From Aricia agestis (lineage: Eukaryota > Arthropoda > Insecta > Lepidoptera > Lycaenidae): a DNA stretch of 64,000 bases. The stretch is from assembly GCF_905147365.1 (NCBI RefSeq), contig NC_056409.1:2113001-2177000 (forward strand), given 5' to 3'. Position numbers and translations under genes: made by a program. Below, one piece after another: positions 1-11,543 of the stretch (the stretch's first letter is position 1; every line of letters begins with the position of its first letter). Under the pieces are notes generated by a model that saw nothing but the letters and a program-made list of their open reading frames with translations, was not told the DNA's origin and made no database searches.

Positions 1-816
1 GGGGACCAGTTCGGGTCTTTTAGGGCGGTCGGCGAGAGCATTGATGGCTTGGGCGAGTCGAGCGATCGGTTCAGACGATGAATCAGCTCTCGGTAGTCCT
101 CCGTTAGTACCCGTCATTTGTGTGGGTGGGCAAGGGTTGGCGGTAGCACGTGGTGACAAGGCCTCGAAGGTCAGATCCGCCAGCTGTACGGGTGGACCTT
201 GGGTGTTTCCCAAAGTCACAGCTGGGGTTCTACCTGGCCTGTCACCTGCAATTGCCATGTTTTGCCCGCGTACCCATGACGCGGTACGTCGTAAACTAGA
301 GTAAGAACTACAACGAGACTTATCTTTTAGCTCCGATGCGGCAAGCTTCGCACGAAGCTCCGCTTGCTCGACCTCGGCCTCCAGGCGCGCGAGTTCGCGC
401 TCGCGCTCGGCGTCGCGTTGTGAGAGCTCGCGCTGCCGCTTCAGTTGCTGCCGCGTGCACTCCGCCTCCAGGGCCAACCTTTCTGCCCTTACGGCTGCTG
501 AAGAGCGCGAAGACTGCGTGCGCTCGTTTCCGGTTCGACCACTGCAAGAACTCGCGTTAGTGCTTTGAAAGAAAGCCTCCCCTGTTCGGCGCCGGCTGGG
601 ATGGTCGTCTGCCTCGGGCCCTGGCGACGCGCCGGAAGGCGCTGTGTCTGTGGGCTGTAAGACTCTCCCAGCCAACGATGCCGGGTCAATCTCGGAACCA
701 GTGTTCGAAACCAGGCGAACGTCGTGAAGCGAACGATCACTGCACTGGGTTTGCTCCGCTTCGGCAGTTGCCGCTTCTGCGATGGATTTTCTAGAACTCT
801 TAGAACGCGTCAACAT
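1..816 (-). CDS. BEL/Pao-like retrotransposon gag, N-terminal part, runs off the left edge
   Basis: Read on the minus strand, an ATG at 816 opens a frame of 272 codons with no stop before the window edge, so the C-terminal part is missing. The protein starts MLTRSKSS. It has a low-complexity Ser/Gly/Pro-rich stretch at about residues 35-105, then a highly charged Arg/Glu/Ala segment at about 108-166 (ERERELARLEAEVEQAELRA) that should form a coiled coil. The last part ends with ARLAQAINALADRPKR. This order, a coiled coil before a conserved gag core, is what I know from insect BEL/Pao gag proteins; the core itself would lie to the left. GC content and codon use are far higher than in the DNA to the right. 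A leader of about 440 bases and a candidate primer-binding site lie upstream. The family assignment is by pattern only; another LTR superfamily is possible. Confidence 0.6.
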   Translation of the reverse strand, partial: MLTRSKSSRKSIAEAATAEAEQTQCSDRSLHDVRLVSNTGSEIDPASLAGRVLQPTDTAPSGASPGPEADDHPSRRRTGEAFFQSTNASSCSGRTGNERTQSSRSSAAVRAERLALEAECTRQQLKRQRELSQRDAERERELARLEAEVEQAELRAKLAASELKDKSRCSSYSSLRRTASWVRGQNMAIAGDRPGRTPAVTLGNTQGPPVQLADLTFEALSPRATANPCPPTQMTGTNGGLPRADSSSEPIARLAQAINALADRPKRPELVP

Positions 817-1261
817 GATGAAGTTCTAAGAAAAAAAATGCGCAAACGAAAGATTAAAATGTAATGTGAAGTAAATGACGAAAATAAGCTACGGTGAAGA
901 GAAGGATACTACAAATAAAGTGAAATAAGGTGATACTACAACGCATTAATGATAGTACTACGCTAAGGCGACAATGAACTAGAACTAAGACGATTTTAAA
1001 ACTACGATGAAGACAAAATAATGGTTCTAAATTACAGCGAAGAAGGACCAAATGATAACGACGGGAGAGATGGACTGTATGATACGAAGATGAGGAAAAC
1101 TGTAACTACCAAATGATAACACCAAGTGAAGCGACAACTGTAATGTTCCAAGATAGACTAAATCACCAAAACAGTCAAAACGTCAAAAGGAAAAAATGTG
1201 ACATAGAAAAGTAAAAAATACAATATTTAAAAACAGAATGGTCTGTCCAGCCAGTCGCCAA
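817..1261 (-). mobile_element. 5' leader and candidate primer-binding site of the gag-bearing retrotransposon
   Basis: On the minus strand the bases from 1260 down read TGGCGACTGGCTGG. A TGGCGAC start is typical of the tRNA primer-binding site directly after the 5' LTR of many insect LTR elements. From there to the gag ATG at 816 are about 440 bases without a long frame, a plausible leader. The 5' LTR should therefore lie above 1,261, but I could not find its outer end, and the second LTR is outside the window. Confidence 0.45.
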
Positions 1262-3830
1262 CAATTGTCCTTTGATAAATTCCGATTCTAGTCTTCGAAA
1301 AACACAAGAAAGAGATCTTTATCTATTAAAGGACGATCTTCAGATGACAGATTATTATTGTTTTACGTGGTCACTTAAGTGTCCACGTAAAACATTTTAA
1401 TTTTAAAATCAATTGTGGATTACAAGGTATTTCTAGTTAAGTCAGGTTTTAGTTTCATTAGTATTCTCCGGGCGACAAAGATATTTAGGCCACGAACTGA
1501 TTGAAATGTTAATTCTCGACAAAAACTATGAGCTATTTGAGGTATACGCACCTTGCATAAGTAACGGTCAGCGAATAGTTAGGTGTTGGTGTCCGGCGTC
1601 CGCCAAGAACTGTGGGGTGTATTGAACTTGGTAATTATGGATCAGGTGACTCCATTACAGTATTAGTTTCAGCAATTTTCGAAAAAGGGCTTTTTATTGT
1701 CTCTAGTATACAAGAGACAATTAAGATTGGGATGAAATTTGGTATGGAATTGGTGTCCCTGAATAGGACATTGGATAAGGGCAGAGTATTTTTAATTTCA
1801 GGAAGTATACGGTTCCCACGCGACCAACGAATTTCGGCGACTAAATTGCGGGCTACGATTAGCAAAATGTATTTCTTTTGTAATGTCTTTTTTGTGTTAA
1901 TCGTTAAAAAGTAATTTCGTATATGCAAATTAAAGTTTTTATAGATTTGAGCGTGAAAACAATCGTTTTAACAAAGTTCTTTTTATGGATATTAAATAAT
2001 TTTTTGTTCATAAAATAATACATGCAGCAAAGAAAGTTAAAAAAGCCTTTTCTTTGACGTCTTTTGATGATTTGTACTTGATTCAATTTCTTTATAACTA
2101 ACTTGTTGTTCTTGGTAACCAAAACCGTAGTAATTATGACCTCAGTTTTGAACATACGAAGGGCGTCTATGACTCAAAGTTGCGTCAATCCACCTGGGTG
2201 GGTGTGATCCGCCCTCTGTCATACCTTTCAAAATGTCACTCTCGCATTGTATAAATCATCATAAATAACAATTAAGACGATAAAGACTCAATTTAAAGGT
2301 GATGCATATAAACGTTTTGACATTTGTTTTGTTAGCATTTAACGCGGAGTGGTTATTACAATTGTCAATTACTATAATAATGGAATCTCATAGGTCTTGA
2401 AATAGAGGAGATAAAGAATACTTTTTTTTTTGTCTCCTGATGTAGAGGAAAACGACAGTTTAACTCTTTTTTACTAAAAATCCTGAAATATTCTTTTATT
2501 TTAATAATTTTTAAATCCTAAATCTTTCTTTCTATTTTGAATTTGAATTACATATTTTGCTGTAATTTTAGAATAACCTTTGTTCGTGCATTGAAAGCGA
2601 TAAAAATACGAGAGTGAAGTAACCTGTTCGCTTATAGTTTTATGTCGCACATAAAAACGTTTCGCTAACAAGAATTTAATTTGTGTGAAACAAAATATAT
2701 GTCGCCGTCTGAATGTATCTATGTCACGCGTAATACGGTAACGAGGGTTGGCGATACATTGTTTTGTATTCCATTTAAATATAAGTTTAGGAACTTGATA
2801 TGGAAAGAAGCTTAAGGAAAAGAGCATAATTAGATAAATACTATATTTAAGCCCGCATCTCCGGCGCGTCAAAATTCGTTTATCGCACGGGAACCGTACA
2901 TTTTTCCGAGATGAAAAGTATCCTATAACCTTTAAAAAGTTAGAGCTTGTCAGTTTGTGACGTTGTAGTTTCATAAAAGAGTATGGAAAGTACGCAAATT
3001 GACAACATTTCAAAATTTTTAAGCCTTAAAATAAAAAATACCGTTTCTTTAGTTTCTTCTCCTGATATCAAAAAAATATTCAAAATTTTTTTTTATTGCT
3101 TATTTACTGAGAAAATAAAGAACAACTAAAAAATACGCTCTGACGTCATACGGCATAATATCATACAGTTTGTTTGCCTGGTGACATTTCTAAATGATAT
3201 ATCTATCCTCCAGGTTGACGATGACATTGACAGACGTCATCACAGGACGTCATAATAAACGTAACAAACTTACATTGACAGATTTTTTCTTTTGTTATAG
3301 TGTAATGGAATTAACCGTTCAGACGTAAGTATGACGTCACTTGGCGCTTACGTCTCTTTAGAATACGAAGGATTAAAATCTATTTTTTAGGTATCATAAA
3401 AACATAATTTTGAAAAAGCAAGAAACACGTGTCGCCTTATTTTAAGTCTACTTTCATATAAAACAATAAAAAAGCCATGTTAAAATTTTGAAATGTTGTC
3501 AATTATAGCTCTACATAGAGAGTATTAGAAAGACGACTCAACGTTTTTTTTAATCTTTTCACTTTTTGTCATTTTAAAATTGGGTGTGTTGTTTTGTTTG
3601 TGAGTTTCTGTCGTTTTCAAATATTTCCATCCCTAGCGCGCAGGTACATGTAACCTGATTTGAGACAGGTCCTTGAATTATTTCGTAATTGTAAGGCAAC
3701 AGATTATTCCGACCGTTGTGTATAGACCGCATACTTGTATAGTGTATAGTGTACAGGACACCATATACAGTGGTACACGCAACACCTGCTTTTGGCTTGA
3801 CAAATTGTCTTTACGTTATTGTAATATACC
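1262..3830. other. No gene recognised; AT-rich, with possible LTR and old repeat fragments
   Basis: The first few hundred bases probably include the retrotransposon's LTR, undelimited. There is a palindrome at 1360-1393 (arms GTTTTACGTGG). At 2850-2930 lies a fragment of the repeat seen more fully at 41,025 and 51,450. A minus-strand frame of 170 codons at 2501-3013 resembles no protein I know and partly overlaps that repeat. Nothing else supported. Confidence 0.5.
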
Positions 3831-4375
3831 AAGAGCCTGCGACGGTTAAACCTTCCTCAGTTTCGTAAAGCTGAAAGTTTACCTTTTTATGGCTTTTATA
3901 GAGGTAGGAACAACTATCGAGTTTCGGTCGCGGTTACTAGAGGAGGTATTCAGTTCTGAAGGTTTACCTGACCCTCGAGAAAGAGTAAAGCTCAATTTCA
4001 TAGCTTATATTCTTCGCGGTAAGTGGAGGAATCTCGTCATCCAGTGCCGGACATTTTTGACAGATGCTTCCCACTGATAGACACTTGAGGGTCAAAGTCT
4101 TAAAAAAGTTTAAGGGTGTTTAGGACCGCTGTCAAAAATGTCCGGCACTGGAAGACGAGATTCCTCCACTTACCGCAAAGAATATAAGCTATGAAATTGA
4201 GCTTCACTCTTTCTGGAAGGACAGGTAGACCTTCAGAACTGGATACCTCCTAAGACCTAAAGTAACCGCGACCGAAACTCCATAGTTGCTAGTCGTTCTT
4301 ACCTCTGTAAAGGCCACAAATAGGTAAACTTTCAGCTTTACCAAACTAAGGAAGGTCTGGCTATCGCAGGCTCTT
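3831..4375. mobile_element. Long inverted-repeat (fold-back) DNA element
   Basis: The two halves are inverted copies of each other over roughly 240 bases each, with an unpaired centre near 4,080-4,130. The ends are AAGAGCCTGCGA on the left and its complement (CGCAGGCTCTT) on the right. Internal blocks such as GTCCGGCACTGGAAGACGAG also recur in inverted form. A 62-codon frame at 3889-4077 lies wholly in the left arm and is not a gene. A diverged relative lies at 47,693-48,020. This is the structure of a fold-back transposon or a MITE with long terminal repeats; the superfamily is unclear. Confidence 0.7.
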
Positions 4376-4479
4376 ACTAACAATATAGCTTAAACACAAT
4401 AATTTTGTGACTAGAGAGCGAGGCTCGTTTTATGTGTCAGATATATTTATCTTATATATATAAAAATGGATTTTAATCT

Positions 4480-4495
4480 TTAAACGAGCAATTCT

Positions 4496-4554
<59 letters not shown>

Positions 4555-4580
4555 CAAGAATTGCTCGTTTAAAGATATAA
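4480..4580. repeat. (AT)n tract between inverted Helitron-like ends
   Basis: A (TA)n run of about 55 bases (around 4497-4553) is bracketed by inverted copies of AAACGAGCAATTCTTGT. The same word begins the Helitron-like element near 9,655. The arrangement suggests two head-to-head copies or a cruciform-prone (AT)n expansion at the element end. Confidence 0.6.
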
Positions 4581-4874
4581 GATTTATATGTATCCATTTA
4601 TATAAATGAGACGTTTATATATTTTAGGAAACTATAGTTAGTATTTTAAAAGCATAATAAAAACGTTACAACCGTGACAATTCCTCTTATATTAAATAAT
4701 AAATTCTATTTTTTCTAGAACAAACACTGCTATTAAAAGATTTAACGATCAGAAATTATTTGGAGACGTAAATGGAAGTGGACGTAAATGAGTAGGAAAC
4801 TAACATTTTGGGAACGTTTTTTTTTTGCATAAATGGTTGCTTTAGGGCCGGGAAAATGATTTGAAAAAAAAGAA

Positions 4875-5215
4875 AAACTAGCCAAGTGCGTGTCGGGCCA
4901 CGCGCAATTTAGGGTTCCCTAATCCGTAGTACCGCTAGTTTTTGATAATTTTTGTATGGTCAATTAATGTTTATAACGTGTTTTACACTACTAACAACAT
5001 CATCTCAGTTCAAATGAATTTGAACAAAAAGTTCCTTTCTACGCCAAATACATTTTTTTTAGCTGATCGCCTATTACTCAGCAACCTTAATATTATGCCG
5101 AATTACAGCTTTGTAGGTTCTATAGTCTCTGAGCAAAACCGCGGACAGACAGGCGGACAGACACACAGACGGACGGACAGAGCGAAATTATAAGGGTTCC
5201 TTGTTGACTACGGAA
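4875..5215 (+). repeat. GCCAAGTGCGNGTCGG-type interspersed repeat
   Basis: The element begins GCCAAGTGCGTGTCGG and ends with a CAGACA/GGACAGA-rich microsatellite followed by GGGTTCCTTG. The same design (header, AAGGGTTCC, CAGACA tract, GGTACGGAACCCTA tail) recurs at 34,215, 42,955, 54,665-55,445 (minus) and 57,080. It is a dispersed non-coding repeat; its transposon class cannot be told here. Confidence 0.65.
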
Positions 5216-7160
5216 AAACGTTAAAAAAAAGGATTTTATTGTAGTCAGATAATGAAGTAGGTAAATTTCAAGGTTTGTTCAAATTATTAGTACCCAAAAA
5301 AATATTTATTTGCCTTTATGTACAGTAATAATGTTATTACTGTACTGTTAAATGGTAGTTATTCACTTCACCTCACGGCTGCATTTGTTTTTTGCAATTT
5401 TGCAAATTCCACTTTATATTTGCGTTCGTAAATGGGCCAAGGAATATGGGTTTTTAATACTATCGACACGTACAATACTCGTCTGCAAACAAAATTACGC
5501 GATGTGGGAACTGGGGCGCGCGGTACGTGGGTTTCGTCCAAATTAGTGGAAAAATGCACTCGGCCCGCGCAATACATACAAAGGTATTTGGAAAGCGCCT
5601 AAATGTGCAAATAATTAGTTGATTACTGTGCGTATATTGCAACGGCCAACTCTATTTTATAGTTTTTACTTATAATGTTTGTAGAGTTACTAATGTTTTG
5701 TCATAGCATGACCGTATGTATGGCCTATGTCACGTATTTTAATATGATAAAGTTCCCTACATAATAATATAATATATTTTAGGTTCTCTAGGACTCCAGA
5801 GCTGCGGGAAAAATCAGTCCGGCGCGTATAGTTTTAACCTTTTGCTTGTTTTATGAAAATGATATTATCCAGCGTAACAAACATAAATATTATGCATGAT
5901 TTTCTGTGTAGGGCATCGTAATGCAATGCTCTGACGTGACTGTACCGTCATGGCGTTGGCGGTAATTTGTGGGTGGGCACCACGTGTCTATGACTTTACA
6001 ATTATTATAAGTGCATCATGGATTACTCAGTTTCTCAGGTTTTTTTTAATGAAGTTGCGCTTTCGATTGGTTGACGTCAAAACCTTTGCCGACAACACTG
6101 TTGAATACACAAACTTCTGTTAAAAAAAACCTTAAAAATGGGCTCAATTAAGGTTTTCTTCAACCAGAATGCAGAGGCAGTACAGCATTAGTATAGGTAG
6201 CTTAACAGTTTGCTTAGCGTGTATCAGATTAATCGCAGAACATAGTAGTTCTCTGTTGGCGATGTTATCTTGAGCTTGGCTTATAAGTCTATATTTTTGC
6301 TTATCGAGCACTTATATTAATTAATTATGCTTCTAAGTGTCCTCGTCCGACCTTGGAATTCTAGTCCATGGCTTCCGTTGGAATGTGCTCCAAATATTTT
6401 GGCGAAGTGTGATCGACCTAGCAAGTGGCACCACAGCGGATACTTAATTCATTTGTATTACAAGAATGTTGTTTTGTATCAATCGCGATAAGCAGTACAC
6501 CGATTCTAATGTAACTTTGTTTTTATCTAACTTTTCTTTATTTTTGCGCTTTGATCTAGTAGGATCACATCAAGCAGCAACATGTATCTCATATTCGTCA
6601 AACCAATGACCGTTTTTCAACGGGCTTTTTTCAAATAGGGATTTTCAAAGGTCGGAGCAGAGGGCGCTACTGGCACATTAGTAAAATTGCTGCACACGAC
6701 CAAAATCTGAAACGTTATCAAACGTCGACCAAAACTTTTTGATTACTGTCTGTGCTGGCGCTCGCGTCGAGCAATTGCGACCTATTTTATGAGAAACCGT
6801 ACTGTACCTTCTTAAATAATGTGGTACAAAATTGTCCGCCTTTACAATCATCCCTTCATTTAGATTCTGGATCGTTAGGTCGTTTACAAGACGTGTCAGT
6901 CAACATGAAACAGCCTGTCTATTGACTGTACGACGATGATTCGATCCACCGCTGGAACAAATTGTACACGCTCGTCGTCGTTAAGATGCCATGATGCAAT
7001 TTTTATATAAGCGGCTCATGTCAATTGAAAATGATTAGCGATGACTGATGACACTGGTACAATAACATCAACCTGTCGGACCTTTTAGGGCTTAAGTTTC
7101 CGTTTCTGGTATTAGCTATGTGTTTGAAAATATTTGTAGGAGAGTTTAAGCATAGCTATT
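5216..7160. other. No gene recognised
   Basis: Ordinary AT-rich sequence. The short frames at 5350-5640 overlap each other on both strands and resemble nothing known. No clear repeat boundary was seen. Confidence 0.5.
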
Positions 7161-7164
7161 GGCT

Positions 7165-7440
7165 CTATTGCTGGCCATTCCGTGGTGGTGGGACGGATAA
7201 GCCGCTGTCAATTGTCATCCGTCCCACTGGGTTTTATTTTAAGGTTAGGAGTAACTGGGTTAAGAGAAAGGAACCAACCCACTGGGTTAAGAGTAAAGGA
7301 ACAGAGAGTGTCCTTGTGTAATTCGCTAAAAAGACTCTTGGGTAGCTGGCCTGGATATGAAAAATAAGATAATTTGATTTTACGATGTGCCGGCCATCCT
7401 CACCGTTTGTAGAGTAGCTGGGTATTGATGGGCGCTGCAT
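7165..7440 (+). repeat. Degenerate SINE-related fragment
   Basis: It contains the words CGTCCCACTGGGTT, AGTAAAGGAACAGAGAGTG and GTAGCTGGCCTGG in the same order as in the tRNA-derived SINE at 38,766-39,125, but is rearranged and lacks the tRNA-like head. Confidence 0.55.
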
Positions 7441-7814
7441 GTTATAAAATACTTATGATTACAAAATTATAGGGATTATAATTTATAATATTATGAACAA
7501 ACAATAATAATGATAAATTAAGCTAAGTACATAGAAATAATTGTATATCCAAGAACACTATAATTTCGTTTCGATTCCAGTCCAGTCCAATTTGTCCAAC
7601 CGGCCGATTTAATCACAGCCCGATTCATAAATACTAATAACCAATAAGTATTGGGAAATCACTGTAATGGCGGCGTATATTTTTGTACACGACATAATCA
7701 AGGTTTTATTGCGATTGAGATTCGGAATTCCTAGCCGCACGTTTTTGTGGTTCATTTGCTGACTACATAATGCATTTGCACGGTTTATCATAGGCTCAAG
7801 TTTAGACTTTAGAC

Positions 7815-8025
7815 CAGTTTTTCCCAAAGTGGGCGATAACGCCCCGTTGTGGGCGCTGAAGGTCTAAAGGGGTGTGATCCCAGAAAAAGAATGGGGGCGT
7901 TGTGTAGAGGCTTGGGGGTGATATTTTATTTCATCTGGATGCATTTTAAATTGAAACAATGGGGGCGCTAAAACATAATTTGCTCTCTAAGTGGGCGGTA
8001 GACAAAATAAGTTTGGGAACCCCGG
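7815..8025. mobile_element. hAT-type non-autonomous element with 8-bp target duplication
   Basis: The element starts CAGTTTTTCCCAAAG and ends AGTTTGGGAACCCCGG, an imperfect terminal inverted repeat of hAT style. It is flanked by a perfect 8-bp direct repeat, CTTTAGAC, at 7807-7814 and 8026-8033. It is 211 bp long and has no coding capacity. Confidence 0.8.
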
Positions 8026-8087
8026 CTTTAGACTATAGAGAATAGAGCAATAGATATTTTAAGGTTCTATAAAATAATTCAGATTTG

Positions 8088-8463
8088 TAATAATATAATA
8101 ATAATAACTCCCACACCGGTTTTGGTGACGGTGGCCGGTTTCATTGAAACCAGGCCTGCTACGCAGGAGTAATTTTACATATAGTGCCCAATTAGTGTGT
8201 GCGCAGTACACAAGAGCACTCTCTATTCCTTTACTCTCATAACCCAGTGGGACGGAAGACCGACACGACTGGCGAGAGATCAGGCGTAGGACCGACTTTT
8301 TACATGCCCATCCGACGCATGGATCATCTTACTTGTTAGACAATCAGGTGATCAGCCTGCATTGTCCTAACCAAACTTGGAAATAACATGTTTCCAACGT
8401 GGGAATCGAACCCACGACCTCCGAGTCAAGAGCTTACGCTCTTAACCACTGGACCACGGAGGC
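8088..8463 (-). mobile_element. tRNA-derived SINE, full-length copy
   Basis: Read on the minus strand it starts GCCTCCGTGGTCCAGTGG (A-box-like) and carries a B-box-like GGTTCGATTCC near 8402-8412, so the head is tRNA-like. The body continues through GGACAATGCAGGCTGATCA and ends in an (ATT)n tail. It aligns throughout with the plus-strand copy at 38,766-39,125. No working tRNA is implied: the anticodon arm does not pair convincingly and the body is too long. Confidence 0.8.
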
Positions 8464-8934
8464 GTGTAATATAATGTTTGTATATCTATTATATTAGAAT
8501 TTGTGCGCCAATTTCATCTCTTGATACGAGAGTATTCTTGAACACGTGTGCTCTGTAGCGTCATAGGGAATAAACTTATTAAAAAAAAAAAAAAACCTCT
8601 TTATAATATTACTAGTGGAGAATACTAAATGACTACCGCTGTACTATTTGCATTTTGGTGTCAAGGATAGGATAATCGTTTTATCACGCCAATAAGAGAA
8701 TGACTCACTAACACGGTGCAGTGTGGGTGATGACGGATACTTATTGTATACCTATCTCTTTTAATTACTCGAGTAGGCATATTTGTTTATGTCAGCGAAG
8801 ATACTTAAATGATAGATAGGTACTGTAATTATGGCTATAACTTATAATGGTTTCTTTGAGCAACCGTTTATAGCTTTTCAAAATGTAGCGATTATTATAA
8901 GCATCTGAGAAAATAATTAAAGCAACCTCTATTA
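8464..8934. other. No feature seen
   Basis: AT-rich sequence with a short A-run near 8,581. No frame or repeat of note. Confidence 0.5.
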
Positions 8935-9110
8935 GTGTCTAAACACACTAGGCCGAAGTTACGCGGCGGAAAATCTGTATTGTCATACACATACAATATG
9001 TACGGATGGAACGCGACGGAATAGTGTCTCATCGGTAATTTAAAAAAATACATTGCGGGCGTAATCATGCGGAATTTCCGCCGCGTAACTTCGGCTCAGT
9101 GTGTTTATAC
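8935..9110. mobile_element. MITE with about 35-bp terminal inverted repeats
   Basis: AACACACTAGGCCGAAGTTA plus CGCGGCGGAAAAT on the left is mirrored by ATTTCCGCCGCG plus TAACTTCGGCTCAGTGTGTT on the right. The length of about 175 bp with no coding content fits a MITE. The superfamily is not determined. Confidence 0.7.
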
Positions 9111-9654
9111 ACTTAGAGCTAACTTAATCGGATTTTCAAGAAAAATATTATGACATTGAAAACGATCAATGTTTTGAGTTGGTTCCTTAATCGAACCTTA
9201 ATATGACATTTTTAAATAAGTAGCGTTGTAGAACTCTATCATATTTATCTAATGCTCACATTTTTGGAAAGAACTAAGTATAATATGTATTGGTTTAGAT
9301 ACAGAAATATCGTACAAACTCTTGACTTACAGTAAAAGTTAGAATGTTAGTTTGAAACGATTAATAACAATAGGTCACAGGTAAAGGCACACCGCACAGC
9401 TCCGAATGCGGAACTAGTGTGTCCTTGGCCGGTCGCTCTGTGCGGCCGAAACGGAAGTGAGTGCGTGCACCTCTATGTACCTAATAATAATATATAATAC
9501 CTATCTAACTGTCACGACTGCTCAATGTCAAATGCAACTAATTGGGTCAATTGTGAGGATTATGCATGAAAATGGTCGCTTAGATTGGACTGTAAATAGA
9601 AAAGTTTCGAATGACAATGTGGATGAAATTGAGTAGAGAATGATCCGACGTCAG
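9111..9654. other. No feature seen
   Basis: No reading frame, repeat boundary or conserved word was recognised, apart from a short GC-rich stretch near 9,400-9,470. Confidence 0.5.
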
Positions 9655-9868
9655 ATCGATGTTCTTAATCTTATATCTTTAAATGAGCAATTCTTGTATA
9701 TAAATATATAATTGGAATCTCGGAATCGGCTCCAACGATTTTTATGAAATTTAGTATGTAGGGGGTTTCGGGGGCGATAAATCGATCTAGCTAGGAATCA
9801 TTTTTAGAAAATGTCATTTTATTCGTGTTTTATCGAACACCGAGCAAAGCTCGGTCAAATAGCTAGTG
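9655..9868 (+). mobile_element. Helitron-like non-autonomous element
   Basis: It starts near TCTTATATCTTTAAATGAGC. It ends with a GC-rich hairpin (CCGAGCAAAGCTCGG) about 10 bases before a terminal CTAG followed by T. A 3' hairpin followed by CTRR, without inverted repeats, is the Helitron signature. A 69-bp internally deleted relative lies at 51,725-51,793 on the other strand. Confidence 0.6.
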
Positions 9869-10666
9869 TACATAGAAAACGTGACAAAAATACGTAACCA
9901 TCGACAGCAAATGATATAAGAAAGTACGGGGCAGGTGCAGAAGAAATCGTGATCAGCGATGGCGTTAGATAACGTCGGTTTAATTAAATAGTTAATCGTT
10001 GATTAATGAGCCCCGGCCAGTTTACGGTTCATTGAAGATACGAAAATAAAAGATGATCACTTCCCTGTACTTTCGCTGATATTATAACAGTTTTTGTTGT
10101 TATGCAGTGAAAGATAAACCTTCTGGGAGATATCTCAACAAAAGGTTTTGTTCAATTGTAATGTGAAAAAAAAAATCATTTGCTTTTCTACGGAGGCATA
10201 TTAGGAATTATACTAACTTGTAAATTCCTACATGCCTCTGTAGTAAAAGAGTATACATTCTTTAAGTAGATATTCTCTTTTAGATTCCCACACCACTGAA
10301 TTCTATGAGACTGTTCAGATATTATGTCCTTCGAAGCTGGCGCGGTGCAAAAGTAGACTAAACTTATAGTTTTCATTCCAATTGGAACACCCTGTATATA
10401 TTAGTTAAATATATCATCCGTCTAATACACAATCAGTACAATAATTACATCGGCGGCACGCGTCTGTCGTAATCAATTAGTTGTGGCTCACGTAGCGGCC
10501 CATCAATTAGAAGATGAATACAATTGCTTAATACTAACTGGGGCAACTTGTGTGAGCTTTGTAGTATCGTAATCAGCGATCTCTCTCTCAGACGAGGAGA
10601 GTAGAAGAGACACTGTGTATTATAAGCCATCCCAAGAGATATTGACATTAAAAGAGTAATTTTTTC
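9869..10666. other. No gene recognised
   Basis: Frames of 62 and 86 codons on the minus strand resemble no known protein. No repeat was delimited. Confidence 0.5.
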
Positions 10667-10715
10667 CAATGTAACAGTGATCGATAACGAGTCGTTATCG
10701 ATCACTGTTACATTG
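10667..10715. repeat. Near-perfect 49-bp palindrome
   Basis: The arms (CAATGTAACAGTGATCGATA and its complement) meet at a one-base centre. It could form a cruciform or be a relic of paired transposon ends. Confidence 0.75.
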
Positions 10716-10751
10716 TTAGTTAGTTAGTTGATAGTAGTGTCTTGTAAAACA

Positions 10752-11035
10752 CACGTGACGTGAGGAGAGTCATGCTTCGGCACGAATGGGCCGGCTCGAC
10801 CGGAGCAATACCACGTTCTCACAGAAAACCGGCGTGAAACGCCGTGTTTCGCCGAGTGAGTATGTTTACCGGAGGCCAAATCCCCTACCCTATTCCCTTC
10901 CCTACCCTCCCCTATTCCCTCTTAAAAGGTCGGCAACGCACCTGCAGCTCTTCTGATACTGCGAGTGTCCATGGGCGACGGAAGTTGCTTTCCATCAGGC
11001 GACCCGTTTGCTCGTTTGTTTGATAAAAAAAATCA
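10752..11035 (+). repeat. Five-copy repeat with C-rich tract, copy A
   Basis: The order is CATGCTTCGGCACGAATGGG, then GGCGTGAAAC, then CCGAGTGAGT, then a variable CCCTA/CCCTTCC tract, then GCACCTGCAGCTCTTCTGAT and GTCCATGGGCGACGG, then GACCCGTTTGCTCG. Other copies: 44,071 (truncated), 49,130 (minus), 54,838 (minus) and 61,029. The C/T-rich tract differs in each copy. It is a common lepidopteran dispersed repeat as I remember it; I do not assign a class. Confidence 0.75.
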
Positions 11036-11421
11036 ACGGTTTAGCCACAGAGCTCTTTATTCAATATAAGCCTTAAAGTAACTAAACTAAGCTTTTGTGC
11101 TTAATCTAGTTCGCAAACCTGATCTACGAACGAGTCGGCCGCAGTTGCGAAATTGTCTCGGCTCTCAGGGCGTTGTCAGGGCTGCCTTTGTATGTGAAAT
11201 TCTTACCGCCCTTCGTTATGTAGAGCAATTGGTAGGAATGGTCACTGGACATGTCGATGTCTTGTATCGATATTTTGTATCGATAGTTGTTAGATGTCGA
11301 TACTTGATAGGTACGCGAGTAAAAACACACTTTGAGATAACGATGTTGTAAACTCTACATAATAATATTATAGTGGAACATCAATGTTTTTAATATTGAT
11401 GTTGAATTTTATGTACAGCAG
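11036..11421. other. No gene recognised
   Basis: Overlapping short frames on both strands, with no resemblance to known proteins. Confidence 0.5.
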
Positions 11422-11543
11422 ATTCCCGAAACTGATATCAATTTGATATCAGATTTTTTACTCTTTAGACATTCTATTTCTTCATATTTTAGAAGTCTAA
11501 AATGTCAAAAATCTGATATCAGTTTGATATCAGTTTCGGGAAT
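11422..11543. mobile_element. Short MITE with inverted repeats of about 37 bp
   Basis: ATTCCCGAAACTGATATCAA on the left is mirrored at 11,524-11,543. The arms pair over about 37 bases and leave a loop of about 50. Confidence 0.75.

Noticed and set aside
2501..3013. 170-codon minus-strand open frame
   Set aside because: It overlaps a dispersed-repeat fragment, lies in AT-rich DNA and has no recognisable domain, composition or splice context.
3889..4077. 62-codon frame
   Set aside because: It lies wholly in one arm of a long inverted repeat and is broken in the opposite arm.
8400..8463. Possible tRNA gene (A and B boxes)
   Set aside because: The anticodon stem does not pair well, and the sequence continues into a SINE body that also occurs at 38,766.
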